NCBI RefSeq assembly: GCF_004025535.1
Contig: NZ_QJRG01000049.1
Location: 445,517 to 509,516, forward strand
DNA from: Pseudomonas alkylphenolica
GTDB taxonomy: Bacteria; Pseudomonadota; Gammaproteobacteria; Pseudomonadales; Pseudomonadaceae
Reading direction: 5' to 3'
DNA length: 64,000 nt
Below, in pieces: positions 1 to 8,914 of this stretch. The stretch's first letter is position 1. Every line of letters begins with the position of its first letter. Below the pieces are notes generated by a model that saw only the letters and a program-made list of their open reading frames with translations, did no database searches and had not been told where the DNA came from. The position numbers and the translations under genes are program-made.

Positions 1-1508
1 TCGGTGAAGAAAAGCAGTTTGGTGTGCGTTTCAATGGCAGCGTCCAGCAGGGTGATACTGCCATTGATAACCAGGAACGCGAACTGGACATCGGCGCCAT
101 TGCCCTCGACTACCAAGGCGAGCGACTGCGTTTGAACCTCGACTTCATCAGCCAGAAAGAGCAGTGGGATGCCGCGTCGCGCCCCTTCACGGTGGCGGCG
201 GGCATCGATGTGCCGACTGCGCCCAATGGCCGGACCAATCTGTCACAGGATTGGGGCTGGTCTGAAACCAGTGAGCAGTCGGCGTTGCTCGGTGGTGAAT
301 ATGACCTTAATGATGCAGTGACGGTATTTGCCCATGCCGGCGGCGGCAAGGCGGACGTCAAACGCATGTCCGACCAGGTGCCGCGCATTCTCAATGACGC
401 GGGTGATACCAGCAATATTCCCGGTTACTACAAGTTCAACGTCGACCGCTCCACCGCCGATATTGGCTTGCGCGCGCTGTTCGAGACCGGGCCGGTCAGC
501 CACACGACTACCGTGATGGCGACGCGGTATCAGGACGAGCTGTCCCGAGGCATCAACAACGGCACCGACATTCGCTCGAACATCTACCACCCGATCGACG
601 TACCCAAGCAGTACATCAATGCACCCAAAGTCTTGCGCATTTCCGAGTCGGAGCTGTCCGGCGTTGCCATCACCGACACGCTGTCCGTGCTCGAAGACCG
701 CGCGCAACTGACCCTTGGGGTACGCCGGCAATCAATCGAGTCGCGCAATTACAGTGCCACCGGGGCGGTGACTTCTCGCTACGACGACAGTGCGACTACC
801 CCGGTGGTGGGTGTGGTGGTCAAGCCTTGGGAACACGTTTCGCTTTACTACAACTATGTTGAAGGCCTGAGCAAGGGTGACATCGCCCCCGCCACGGCTG
901 CCAACTCGGGCGAAGCGTTTGCGCCGTATGAAACCAAACAGCATGAGCTCGGGGTGAAGTTCGAACAAGGCACATTCATGACCACCCTGGCACTGTTTCA
1001 GATTGAAAAGCCCAGTGGTGAACTGGGCGCAGGTAACCAGTTTTCGGTCCAGGCCGAACAACGCAACCGGGGTGTCGAGCTGAGCATGTTCGGCGAGGTC
1101 GCAACGGGTACGCGGGTAATGGGTGGCGTCACCCTGCTTGACGGTGAACTGACCGATTCGGCCACCCGCGCCAACCGCGGCAACGAGCCGGTGGGCGTGC
1201 CGGATGTGCAGGCCAATATCTGGACCGAGTGGGATACGCCGTGGCTCGAAGGCTTTACCCTGACCGGCGGTGCGATCTACACCGCCAGCCAGTATGTCAA
1301 CCAGGCCAACACCCAGGAGCTGGATGCCTGGACCCGAATCGACGCCGGGGCGCGCTACGTCACCAGAATCGAAGGTCGGCCGACGACCTTTCGTGCCACC
1401 GTGCAGAACGTCTTCGATCGCGAGTACTGGTCGGGCGTAGCCTCATACGGCGCCATCTCTCCCGGGTACCCGCGTACACTGCAATTGTCTGCTACGGTCG
1501 ATTTCTGA
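1..1508 (+). CDS. TonB-dependent siderophore receptor, C-terminal part (5' end outside window)
   Basis: An outer-membrane receptor that imports ferric siderophore with energy from TonB/ExbBD. The reading frame is open to base 1 without a stop, so the GTG at 24 is not the start; the plug domain and signal peptide lie outside the window. The visible part is a beta-barrel rich in alternating aromatic residues. It ends with the family's closing segment (NVFDREYW, then SPGYPRTLQLSATVDF) and a terminal Phe, as expected for BAM-assembled outer-membrane proteins. The substrate cannot be told; the closest general type is the ferrichrome/pyoverdine-like receptor. A hairpin follows the stop. Confidence 0.85.
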   Translation, partial: GEEKQFGVRFNGSVQQGDTAIDNQERELDIGAIALDYQGERLRLNLDFISQKEQWDAASRPFTVAAGIDVPTAPNGRTNLSQDWGWSETSEQSALLGGEYDLNDAVTVFAHAGGGKADVKRMSDQVPRILNDAGDTSNIPGYYKFNVDRSTADIGLRALFETGPVSHTTTVMATRYQDELSRGINNGTDIRSNIYHPIDVPKQYINAPKVLRISESELSGVAITDTLSVLEDRAQLTLGVRRQSIESRNYSATGAVTSRYDDSATTPVVGVVVKPWEHVSLYYNYVEGLSKGDIAPATAANSGEAFAPYETKQHELGVKFEQGTFMTTLALFQIEKPSGELGAGNQFSVQAEQRNRGVELSMFGEVATGTRVMGGVTLLDGELTDSATRANRGNEPVGVPDVQANIWTEWDTPWLEGFTLTGGAIYTASQYVNQANTQELDAWTRIDAGARYVTRIEGRPTTFRATVQNVFDREYWSGVASYGAISPGYPRTLQLSATVDF

Positions 1509-1849
1509 TAGCGCCTGCGGCCTGTAAGCATTGAGTTCAACGCTTACAGGCTCGGCCGTGCGACGCATGCTCAGTGGGATGTTTAATATGCCCTCTGGTA
1601 ACTGAAAATCGGTGCCTAATAACTCTTAGTGATTTAAGCGGATAAAGACCCGCAGCAAGCATCGGCGTACCCTTGAAACACCTGGCGGATGGGAGTACCG
1701 TCTGCGCCTTACAGGGCACCTCTGCCAGTTGCCGGACAACCCGTCTTGTCCTACAACTCATAGTAGAGAGGCTAGAAGCGAATCCAGTAAGCGTGCTCAA
1801 GCCTTGACGAGCCGCCTACGCCAACCTAATTCTGGCGCCGTTTGCCCAC
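1509..1849. other. Intergenic region with a 10-bp stem hairpin after the receptor gene
   Basis: This 341-base gap has no convincing gene. An inverted repeat GCCTGTAAGC (1520-1529) and GCTTACAGGC (1542-1551) forms a perfect 10-bp stem with a 12-nt loop just after the receptor stop. It lacks a T-run, so it is an mRNA-end or weak terminator structure at best. The remainder should hold the promoter of rssB, but no clear -35/-10 pair was recognised. Confidence 0.45.
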
Positions 1850-3034
1850 ATGCAGAAAACCAGTGCAACGCTGCTGATCATCGATGACGACGACGTCGTA
1901 CGTGCGAGTCTTGCCGCCTACCTTGAAGACAGTGGTTTCCGTGTCCTGCAAGCGAGCAATGGCCAGCAGGGCCTTCAGGTCTTCGAGCAGAAACAGCCCG
2001 ATCTAGTCATCTGCGATCTGCGCATGCCGCAAATGGGCGGTCTGGAGCTGATTCGCCAGGTGACTGAGCGTGCGCCCGAGTTGCCGGTCATTGTGGTGTC
2101 CGGTGCCGGGGTGATGAACGACGCGGTCGAAGCCTTGCGCCTGGGCGCAGCCGACTACCTGATCAAACCCCTGGAAGACCTCGCGGTGCTCGAGCACTCA
2201 GTACGCCGCGCGCTGGACCGGGCACGCCTGGTGCTGGAAAACCAGCGCTACCGCGAAAAGCTCGAAACCGCCAACCGCGAGCTGGAGGCCAGTCTGCACC
2301 TGTTGCAGGAAGACCAGACCGCCGGGCGCCAGGTGCAGATGAACATGCTGCCGGAAAGCCCGTGGGTGGCGGACGAGCTGTCATTCGAGCACCAGATCAT
2401 TCCATCGTTGTACCTGTCGGGCGACTTTGCCGACTATTTCCGCGTCGACGAGCGACGTATCGCGTTCTACCTGGCCGATGTTTCCGGTCATGGCGCCTCC
2501 TCGGCGTTCGTCACCGTGCTGCTGAAGTTCATGACCACCCGGCTGTTGTTCGAATTCAAGCGCAATTCCAGATTGCGCGACTTCAAGCCGTCAGAAGTGC
2601 TTGGACATATCAACCGCGGCCTGATCAACTGCAAGCTGGGCAAGCACGTAACCATGGTCGGTGGTGTAATTGATGAAGACACCGGCCTGATGACCTACAG
2701 CATCGGCGGCCATCTGCCGTTGCCCGTGCTGTATACCCCGGGCCAAAGCCGCTATCTGGAAGGGCGCGGATTGCCGGTCGGACTGTTTGAAGAGGCCACT
2801 TACCAGGACCATGTACTGGAGTTGCCACCGCAATTCAGCCTGACCTTACTCTCTGATGGCATTCTGGACCTTTTGCCCGGGGATACACTCAAAGATAAAG
2901 AGGCAGCCTTGCCGGAAATCGTCAAGGCCGCGGGTGGCAGCCTGGATGGGCTGCGCCAACGATTCGGATTGGCTACGCTTGGGGAGATGCCGGATGATAT
3001 CGCCCTATTGGTGTTGAGCAGGAACCTTCAATGA
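1850..3034 (+). CDS. rssB: Response regulator with C-terminal PP2C/SpoIIE-type phosphatase, RssB
   Basis: A fused receiver/serine phosphatase of 394 aa. Residues 1-120 are a CheY-like receiver with the acidic cluster DDDD at 12-15 and the phospho-acceptor Asp56 in CDLRMPQMGG. A short coiled linker (about 125-155) leads to a PP2C/SpoIIE phosphatase domain (DFADYF, DVSGHG, SDGILDL). In Pseudomonas this architecture, unlike the shorter E. coli RssB, acts with the STAS protein RssC in control of the general stress sigma factor RpoS. The gene overlaps rssC by an ATGA, so the two are translationally coupled. The role in RpoS turnover is inferred from the family and gene pair. Confidence 0.88.
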   Translation: MQKTSATLLIIDDDDVVRASLAAYLEDSGFRVLQASNGQQGLQVFEQKQPDLVICDLRMPQMGGLELIRQVTERAPELPVIVVSGAGVMNDAVEALRLGAADYLIKPLEDLAVLEHSVRRALDRARLVLENQRYREKLETANRELEASLHLLQEDQTAGRQVQMNMLPESPWVADELSFEHQIIPSLYLSGDFADYFRVDERRIAFYLADVSGHGASSAFVTVLLKFMTTRLLFEFKRNSRLRDFKPSEVLGHINRGLINCKLGKHVTMVGGVIDEDTGLMTYSIGGHLPLPVLYTPGQSRYLEGRGLPVGLFEEATYQDHVLELPPQFSLTLLSDGILDLLPGDTLKDKEAALPEIVKAAGGSLDGLRQRFGLATLGEMPDDIALLVLSRNLQ

Positions 3035-3513
3035 GTACGGGTAGAATCCAGTTCGCCGAACAGAGCGGCACGTTCGTTCTGAAGTTTGTCGGTGAAGTGC
3101 GTCTGACTTTGTGTTCAGCGCTGGATGCGACTATTGAGAAGATCTTCACGGCGCTGAATTTTTCGGCGATCGTCATCGATCTCACGGAAACCGAGAGCAT
3201 CGACAGTACCACCTTGGGTTTGCTGGCCAAGCTCTCGATCCTGTCGCGGCAAAAAGTCGGCCTGTTGCCGACCGTGGTGACGACCAACCCGGACATTTCG
3301 CGGTTGCTGCAGTCCATGGGCTTCGATCAGGTGTTCAACATTGTTGATCGACCGATTCCATGTCCCGAGTGCCTGACCGATCTGCCGTCCCAGGACCAGA
3401 ACGAAGATGTGGTGCGTTCCAAGGTGCTGGAAGCGCACAAGATCCTCATGGGCCTGAACGATTCCAACCGTGAAGCCTTTCACGACCTGGTCAACGCCCT
3501 CGAGCGCACCTGA
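3031..3513 (+). CDS. rssC: STAS-domain anti-sigma factor antagonist, RssC
   Basis: A 160-aa protein with an N-terminal STAS domain (about residues 1-105), the SpoIIAA-like fold that is switched by phosphorylation of a Ser in the IDS(S/T) loop, here SIDSTTLG with Ser59. A C-terminal extension of about 50 residues carries a CPEC pair. It overlaps rssB by 4 bp, and the phosphatase domain of RssB is the likely partner that removes phosphate from this Ser. Together they form a partner-switching module for the stress response. The pairing is known in Pseudomonas; the phosphate chemistry here is inferred from the motifs. Confidence 0.85.
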   Translation: MSTGRIQFAEQSGTFVLKFVGEVRLTLCSALDATIEKIFTALNFSAIVIDLTETESIDSTTLGLLAKLSILSRQKVGLLPTVVTTNPDISRLLQSMGFDQVFNIVDRPIPCPECLTDLPSQDQNEDVVRSKVLEAHKILMGLNDSNREAFHDLVNALERT

Positions 3514-3555
3514 CGCCCCCAGGCGCCATCAGGTGCCTGTCGATCCCGACACTAA

Positions 3556-5460
3556 CTAATCCTTGACCCGTGGTGGAAACTCCGTTGCTGCGCCGCCATC
3601 GGCGTTGAGCTGGAAAATCCGCTGCGGTTGCCCCTGTTCATTGAAAAATACCTGGCCGAGACCGGCGCCGTTCCACAGTCGTTCGCCCGCTTTGCTGTGG
3701 CTCGGTATGCGCGGGATCACTTCCATCTGCCGACGTTTTGTCAGCCAGTTCAGCGGCGAACGAGGCGAATACAGCCAGCGGTTGAGGCGGTCGAAGGTAT
3801 CCAGCAGGCGCCGTGGGAACTCGTTCTTGATGCCGCTGCTGGTGATCTGCCAGAGGTGCGGGCTGCGCTGGCGGTGACGGATCAGCACTTCGTAGACGAA
3901 GGAATAATGCACATCGCCGGACAGAATCACATAATGCCCAGGTGTCCGCGAATGGCGGAAAATATTCAAGATCACTTGCGCGGCACCGCGATGGGCCATC
4001 CAGTTCTCGGCATCGACCAGCAACGGATAGCCCAGCCAGCTGAACACCCGCTGTACGGTCTCGATCAGCTTGACCCCGAAGATCGGCGCCGGTGACACGA
4101 TGATGGCCGAGGGATGGTCGAGCAGGGCTTGTTGCAGTTCGCTCAGGGCTTCCCAGTCGAGCAGGCCGGAGGGTTTTTTCAGGTTGCTTTCGCTGCGCCA
4201 GCGTCGCGTCCGGGTATCCAGCACCAGCAGTGGCGGGTTGCTCGGCAGCACGAACTGCCAACCTTGAAACCGTAGCGTTTCATCGATCAGCGCATCTTGC
4301 GCCGGGGTGTCCAGGTGCTGGTCGGCCAGGGCGCTCTGGCTCAGTACCTGGCATTTTTGCACCAGCGTACGACAGGCGTCGGGATCATTGCCCCAGCCCT
4401 GGCACAACAGGTAGGCAAGTAATGCGTTGCCAATGATGCGTCTGGAAAAGGGATGACCATAGGCGGTTTCTTCCCACTGCGCTGACAGGTTCCAGTCATC
4501 GGTAATGTCGTGATCGTCGAAGATCATGAGGCTGGGCAGATGGGCCAATACCCGTGCCACGCCGCCCAGTCCGCCGACAAAGCCCTCGATCAACTGTTGC
4601 TCCTGCAGGTAGCGCGCCTGGCGTTCCGGCGTGAGCCCCGGCGGTATCTGCGGGGCGATCAGGGTCCAGGGCACTGGTGACCAGACCAGCAGGTACATGG
4701 CCATGACCTCGGCAAAGGTCACCAGGTGGTTGTCGGCATTGCTGCTGGTGAAAATCGGCTTGCGCGCGCCACCAAAAAAGCGTTCGCGCAGGGTTTCATT
4801 GCTCTCCAGTGCGGGCAGCAGGTCGGCCCTGTGGTAGTAGCTGGCCGGGTGTCGATAGAGCGCACGGCTGTCATCAACCACCGCACCTTGCAGGGTTTCG
4901 TCAAACAGTCCAAGTCGTTCGATCAGCGCATGGATCGCCCGCAACATGGGACCGGCGACATCATCGGCATAGACCTGGTCGCCGCTCATCATCAGCACGG
5001 CGGGGCGCGACCTGGGGTCGGCACACTCCTCGAGCAAACGATCGGCGCACAGCAGACCATCGGCAGCGGGATGATGAGGTTTGCGGCAAGAACCGTGGAG
5101 CAGTTGCTCAAGTCGCGAATGCACGACAAAACTGGGCCGTTGAGCGCCGTTATAGAGCAGGTGAGGCGCCCACTGTGCGATGCCCTGCGCACCTTCAGCA
5201 GTCGTCAGGATCAAGTCGTAGTCGATGTGTTCATCACAGGGCAGCGGGGTGTCGAGGCGCACGTCGATCAAGTGCACAAAGGCATGTCGACCGATCGGGA
5301 TTATCTGGCAGTCAACACTCGACGTTACACCGGCGGTGCTCAGTTCGAGTGCTGGCTGCAGGGCCTGGGAACCCACCAGCCAGAACACCAGGCGTGCAGG
5401 TTCCAGGCGGCGCAGCACAGGGCCGGCCAGTACGATTGGTAAAGCGCGGGACTCAGGCAT
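3556..5460 (-). CDS. PhoD-like metallophosphatase (alkaline phosphatase D family)
   Basis: A 634-aa protein of the PhoD-like metallophosphatase superfamily. Metal-binding motifs are visible in order: SGDQVYADD, FDDHDITDDWN and ILSGDVHYSF. The start at 5460 gives MPESRALPIVLAGPVLRR, the usual N-terminus of Pseudomonas homologues; the frame remains open to 5520 with an unconvincing extension. No Tat or Sec signal peptide is evident, so it probably acts in the cytoplasm, unlike secreted PhoD. It is downstream of tal on the same strand with a gap of about 150 bp. Its substrate is unknown. Confidence 0.8.
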   Translation of the reverse strand: MPESRALPIVLAGPVLRRLEPARLVFWLVGSQALQPALELSTAGVTSSVDCQIIPIGRHAFVHLIDVRLDTPLPCDEHIDYDLILTTAEGAQGIAQWAPHLLYNGAQRPSFVVHSRLEQLLHGSCRKPHHPAADGLLCADRLLEECADPRSRPAVLMMSGDQVYADDVAGPMLRAIHALIERLGLFDETLQGAVVDDSRALYRHPASYYHRADLLPALESNETLRERFFGGARKPIFTSSNADNHLVTFAEVMAMYLLVWSPVPWTLIAPQIPPGLTPERQARYLQEQQLIEGFVGGLGGVARVLAHLPSLMIFDDHDITDDWNLSAQWEETAYGHPFSRRIIGNALLAYLLCQGWGNDPDACRTLVQKCQVLSQSALADQHLDTPAQDALIDETLRFQGWQFVLPSNPPLLVLDTRTRRWRSESNLKKPSGLLDWEALSELQQALLDHPSAIIVSPAPIFGVKLIETVQRVFSWLGYPLLVDAENWMAHRGAAQVILNIFRHSRTPGHYVILSGDVHYSFVYEVLIRHRQRSPHLWQITSSGIKNEFPRRLLDTFDRLNRWLYSPRSPLNWLTKRRQMEVIPRIPSHSKAGERLWNGAGLGQVFFNEQGQPQRIFQLNADGGAATEFPPRVKD

Positions 5461-5610
5461 CAACATCTCGGAAAGCACAACTGCAAGCACCACGGGCCAG
5501 ACCTGCTCCTGCGTTGGCAAGAGCAGGGCTGGCCCGCGATGAGGCCGTCCAGGCCGTAAAAAGCAGCGATACTCGGCATTCGCTGCCGCAGTGGCAATTG
5601 CTGTTTTGTA

Positions 5611-6537
5611 TCAAGCCTTTGCTGCGAGCAAGGCTTCGAGCTTCTCCTGGTCCCGGGCGAACTGGCGAATGCCTTCGGCGAGTTTCTCGGTGGCCATGGC
5701 ATCTTCATTGGAGGCCCAGCGAAATTGCGCCTCGGTCAATTCTTGACGGGCTTCGCCCTTGTTGCCCGGCACCAGCACGCGCGGCAGTTCGCCTTGGTCG
5801 TCACTCAGTTGCTGCAGCAGCTCGGGGCTGATGGTCAGACGGTCGCAGCCGGCCAATTGCTCGATCTGGCCGATATTGCGGAAGCTCGCACCCATCACCA
5901 CAGTGTTGTAGCCGTTGGTCTTGTAGTAGTCGTAGATTCGGGTAACCGACTGCACACCCGGGTCTTCGGCGCCGACATATTCCTTGCCGGTAGCCTTTTT
6001 GTACCAGTCGTAGATCCGGCCCACGAACGGCGAAATCAGGAACACCCCGGCATCGGCGCAGGCTTGGGCCTGGGCGAAGGAGAACAGTAGGGTAAGGTTG
6101 GTCTGGATGCCTTCTTTTTCCAGCACTTCGGCGGCGCGGATGCCTTCCCAGGTCGACGCCAGCTTGATCAGAACGCGGTCGCGGCCGATGCCGGCCTTTT
6201 CGTAGAGCGCGATCAGTTGCCGGGCTTTAGCCAGCAGTGCCGGTTGGTCAAAGGACAGGCGGGCATCGACCTCGGTGGAGATGCGTCCCGGAATGACCTT
6301 GAGAATGCCGGCACCGACGGCGACTGCAAAGGCGTCACAGGCAAGGCCCACATCGCCCTTGCTGTGTTCGACCGATTGGCGCAGCAGATCGGCATAGCCG
6401 GGCATTGCGGCGGCTTTGAGCAGCAGGGAAGGGTTGGTGGTGGCGTCGACCGGTTTCAGGCGGCTGATGGCATCGATGTCACCAGTGTCGGCAACTACAG
6501 TGGTGAACTGCTTGAGTTGTTCCAGCTTGGAGGTCAT
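5611..6537 (-). CDS. tal: Transaldolase
   Basis: Transaldolase of the non-oxidative pentose phosphate pathway, which transfers a dihydroxyacetone unit from sedoheptulose 7-phosphate to glyceraldehyde 3-phosphate. The protein has 308 aa, the size of TalB-type enzymes. The Schiff-base lysine is Lys125 in RVLIKLASTWEG, and the N-terminal DATTNPSLLLKA motif is intact. The start at 6537 (MTSKLEQLKQ) is preferred over an open extension to 6570. It lies downstream of dusA, as in other Pseudomonas genomes. Confidence 0.96.
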   Translation of the reverse strand: MTSKLEQLKQFTTVVADTGDIDAISRLKPVDATTNPSLLLKAAAMPGYADLLRQSVEHSKGDVGLACDAFAVAVGAGILKVIPGRISTEVDARLSFDQPALLAKARQLIALYEKAGIGRDRVLIKLASTWEGIRAAEVLEKEGIQTNLTLLFSFAQAQACADAGVFLISPFVGRIYDWYKKATGKEYVGAEDPGVQSVTRIYDYYKTNGYNTVVMGASFRNIGQIEQLAGCDRLTISPELLQQLSDDQGELPRVLVPGNKGEARQELTEAQFRWASNEDAMATEKLAEGIRQFARDQEKLEALLAAKA

Positions 6538-6660
6538 GGGCGTGCTCTGTCCTGTGCAATGGATCGACATTACCCGAGCGCTGCCAGCCGCTCAAGGGCT
6601 GGCTGGCAGGCGGGGTAAAGGATATGCCTTGGAGTGGCGAAGCCGGCACAGGTTCCGGAG

Positions 6661-7671
6661 CTAGCGGCCTTGCAACAACGCGCCCGCCTGGTCGAGCAGC
6701 GCCAGCGGGTCCTTGCTCTTGTGAATATCCACCGAGAGCAATTGACGGAACTTGCGCGCCCCCGGGAAGCCCTGGCCAAGGCCGAGAATATGCCGGGTCA
6801 CATGGTGCATGGCGCCACCCGCGGCCAGGTGCGCGGCAATGTAAGGGCGCAATTGCGCCAGTGCTTCGCTGCGGCTGATCACCGGCGCCTGGCTGCCGAA
6901 CAGTTGCTGGTCGACTTCGGCCAGCACATAGGGGTTGTGGTACGCCTCGCGCCCCAGCATCACTCCGTCAAAGGTCTGTAGGTGCTCCTGGCATTCGGCG
7001 AGCGTCTTGATGCCGCCATTGAGGATGATCTCCAGCTCCGGGAAGTCAGCCTTCAACTGTGCCGCCACGTCGTAACGCAGTGGTGGAATCTCACGGTTTT
7101 CCTTCGGAGACAGGCCTTCGAGAATTGCAATGCGCGCATGCACGGTAAAGCTGCGGCAACCGGCGTCGCGCACTTGCCCGACGAAGTCGCACAGCTCGGC
7201 GTAACTGTCGCGGCCATTGATGCCGATACGGTGTTTGACTGTCACCGGGATCTGCACCGCATCCTGCATCGCCTTGACACAATCGCCGACCAGGGCCGGG
7301 TGGCCCATCAGGCAGGCGCCGATCATGTTGTTCTGCACCCGGTCGCTCGGGCAGCCGACGTTGAGGTTGACCTCATCGTAGCCAGCGTCCTGCGCCAGCC
7401 TGGCGCACGCGGCAAGATCTGCCGGCACGCTGCCGCCCAGCTGCAAGGCCAGGGGATACTCGGCTTCGTCGTGACGCAGGAAACGCTCGGCATCACCGTG
7501 CAGTAGCGCGCCGGTGGTGACCATTTCGGTGTAGAGCAGGGCATTGCGCGAAAGCAGGCGCAGGAAGTACCGGCAGTGGCGGTCTGTCCAGTCCATCATC
7601 GGCGCAACGCTGAAGCGGCGGGACGGCTCAGGGCGCGGGTTTACTGGGGTTGCGGCGGATTCTAGGGGCAT
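6661..7671 (-). CDS. dusA: tRNA-dihydrouridine(20/20a) synthase DusA; prophage insertion target
   Basis: A flavin-dependent enzyme that reduces uridines 20 and 20a of tRNA. The 336-aa protein shows the N-terminal SVAPMMDWTD loop, the NVGCPSDRVQ catalytic-Cys region and VKHRIGI. The start at 7671 (MPLESAATP) is chosen because both the chromosomal remnant at attR and this copy keep the same ATG; the frame runs open to 7773 into phage sequence. The first 28 codons overlap attL: the prophage integrated here and restored the 5' end, so the gene remains intact but its upstream region is now phage-derived. Confidence 0.95.
   Translation of the reverse strand: MPLESAATPVNPRPEPSRRFSVAPMMDWTDRHCRYFLRLLSRNALLYTEMVTTGALLHGDAERFLRHDEAEYPLALQLGGSVPADLAACARLAQDAGYDEVNLNVGCPSDRVQNNMIGACLMGHPALVGDCVKAMQDAVQIPVTVKHRIGINGRDSYAELCDFVGQVRDAGCRSFTVHARIAILEGLSPKENREIPPLRYDVAAQLKADFPELEIILNGGIKTLAECQEHLQTFDGVMLGREAYHNPYVLAEVDQQLFGSQAPVISRSEALAQLRPYIAAHLAAGGAMHHVTRHILGLGQGFPGARKFRQLLSVDIHKSKDPLALLDQAGALLQGR
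7586..7671. other. attL: left attachment site inside the 5' end of dusA
   Basis: Bases 7586-7671 match 47201-47286 with three mismatches. A 47-bp exact core runs from 7607 to 7653 and a further 17 bp are identical at 7655-7671. The core lies in the first codons of dusA, a known integration site for tyrosine-integrase elements. Sequence to the left is chromosomal dusA; sequence to the right leads into the integrase gene. The exact crossover point within the 47 bp cannot be fixed. Confidence 0.93.
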
Positions 7672-7687
7672 TTCGTTCAACGTGTTT

Positions 7688-7768
7688 TGTACCGATTTTC
7701 GGGGGTTTTTGGGCGTTTTTACCAAGTGCTTGGTACAATGTACCAATCTCAAATCGACGTGTACCAAT
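7688..7768. repeat. TGTACC(A/G)AT repeats next to attL, likely arm-type sites
   Basis: Copies of a 9-bp word occur at 7688-7696 (TGTACCGAT), 7739-7747 and 7760-7768 (TGTACCAAT). The middle copy is part of a perfect inverted repeat, TTGGTACA (7730-7737), A, TGTACCAA (7739-7746). Related GGTACA words stand at 47129-47134 and 47140-47145 next to attR. This layout fits arm-type binding sites for the integrase or a directionality factor; binding is inferred. Confidence 0.55.
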
Positions 7769-7773
7769 TTCAC

Positions 7774-8907
7774 ATGGCAACGATCAGAGCACGCAAAAAG
7801 GCCGATGGCACAACGAGTTACACCGTCCAGATTCGTATCAATCGCGACAAGGTCCTAGTTTACCAAGAGAACCAGACGTTCGCCCGTAAGCAGGCTGCGC
7901 AGGCATGGGCGAAGCGACGGGAGACCGAGTTGTCTGAGCCAGGTGCGATCGAGCGGGCCAACAGGAAGGGCCACACCGTGCGCGAGATGATTGACCGCTA
8001 TGTGCTTGAGGGCGCCAAGGCAGTGGAGATGGGTAAAACCAAAAAGGCGACACTGCTTGCGATCGCTGCGAGCTACCTCGGTGAGATCGTGGATTCGGCC
8101 ATCAGCAGCCAGGTCCTGGTCGATTACGCTCTTTGGCGCATGAGTCCTGCAGGTGGCGGGGTGAAGCCGCAGACCGCTGGTAACGACTTGGCGCACCTCG
8201 GCTCTGTACTTTCAGTAGCTCGCCCCGCTTGGGGGTATGAGGTGGCTCCTCATGCGATGGGTGACGCTCGTACCGTGTTGAAAAAGCTTGGATACAACAT
8301 GAAAAGCCGCGAGCGTGATCGGCGTCCGGCAACCAATGAGCTGGATAAGCTGCTTGAGTATTTTTTCGAGATGCTGAAGCGTCGACCATCCTCTATCAAC
8401 ATGCCAAAGGTGCTTGCCTTTGCGCTGTTCTCTACGCGCCGCCAAGAGGAGATTACACGAATTCGCTGGGTTGACCTGGATGAAGATCGGCAGGCTGTGA
8501 AGGTGCGAGATATGAAGAACCCTGGACAGAAAATCGGTAACGATGTCTGGTGCCACTTGCCGGATGAAGCCTGGGCAATTGTGCAGAGTATGCCTCGTGA
8601 GTGTGATGAGATATTCCCCTACAACAGCGACTCTATCTCGGCAGCGTGGACTAGGGCATGTCAGTTCCTCGCGATCAAAAACCTACATTTTCACGACCTG
8701 CGACATGAAGGGGTTAGCCGCCTGTTTGAAATGGACTGGGATATTCCACGTGTGGCGAGTGTTTCAGGTCACAGGGATTGGAATTCGCTGAGGCGATACA
8801 CGCACCTCAAGGGGAGGGGGGATTTGTATTGTAATTGGAGGTGGTTAAAAAGTGTGGTTGAGGCTAATGTAGTTTTGGGTGGTAGGTCGAAGTGCAACGG
8901 AAGGTGA
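7774..8907 (+). CDS. int: Phage tyrosine-type site-specific integrase (dusA-specific)
   Basis: A 377-aa tyrosine recombinase that catalyses integration at and excision from dusA. The N-terminal region (1-55) matches the arm-binding domain of this group, and a core-binding domain follows. The catalytic set is visible: Arg222/223 in FSTRRQEE, His307 and Arg310 in FHDLRHEG, His333 in SGHRDWNS and Tyr342 in RYTHLKG. The start at 7774 (MATIRARKK) is where homologues usually begin; the frame is open upstream through the attL repeats. It points away from dusA into the prophage. The OLD gene starts 7 bp after its stop, so the two may be co-transcribed. Confidence 0.94.
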   Translation: MATIRARKKADGTTSYTVQIRINRDKVLVYQENQTFARKQAAQAWAKRRETELSEPGAIERANRKGHTVREMIDRYVLEGAKAVEMGKTKKATLLAIAASYLGEIVDSAISSQVLVDYALWRMSPAGGGVKPQTAGNDLAHLGSVLSVARPAWGYEVAPHAMGDARTVLKKLGYNMKSRERDRRPATNELDKLLEYFFEMLKRRPSSINMPKVLAFALFSTRRQEEITRIRWVDLDEDRQAVKVRDMKNPGQKIGNDVWCHLPDEAWAIVQSMPRECDEIFPYNSDSISAAWTRACQFLAIKNLHFHDLRHEGVSRLFEMDWDIPRVASVSGHRDWNSLRRYTHLKGRGDLYCNWRWLKSVVEANVVLGGRSKCNGR

Positions 8908-8914
8908 GTATCTC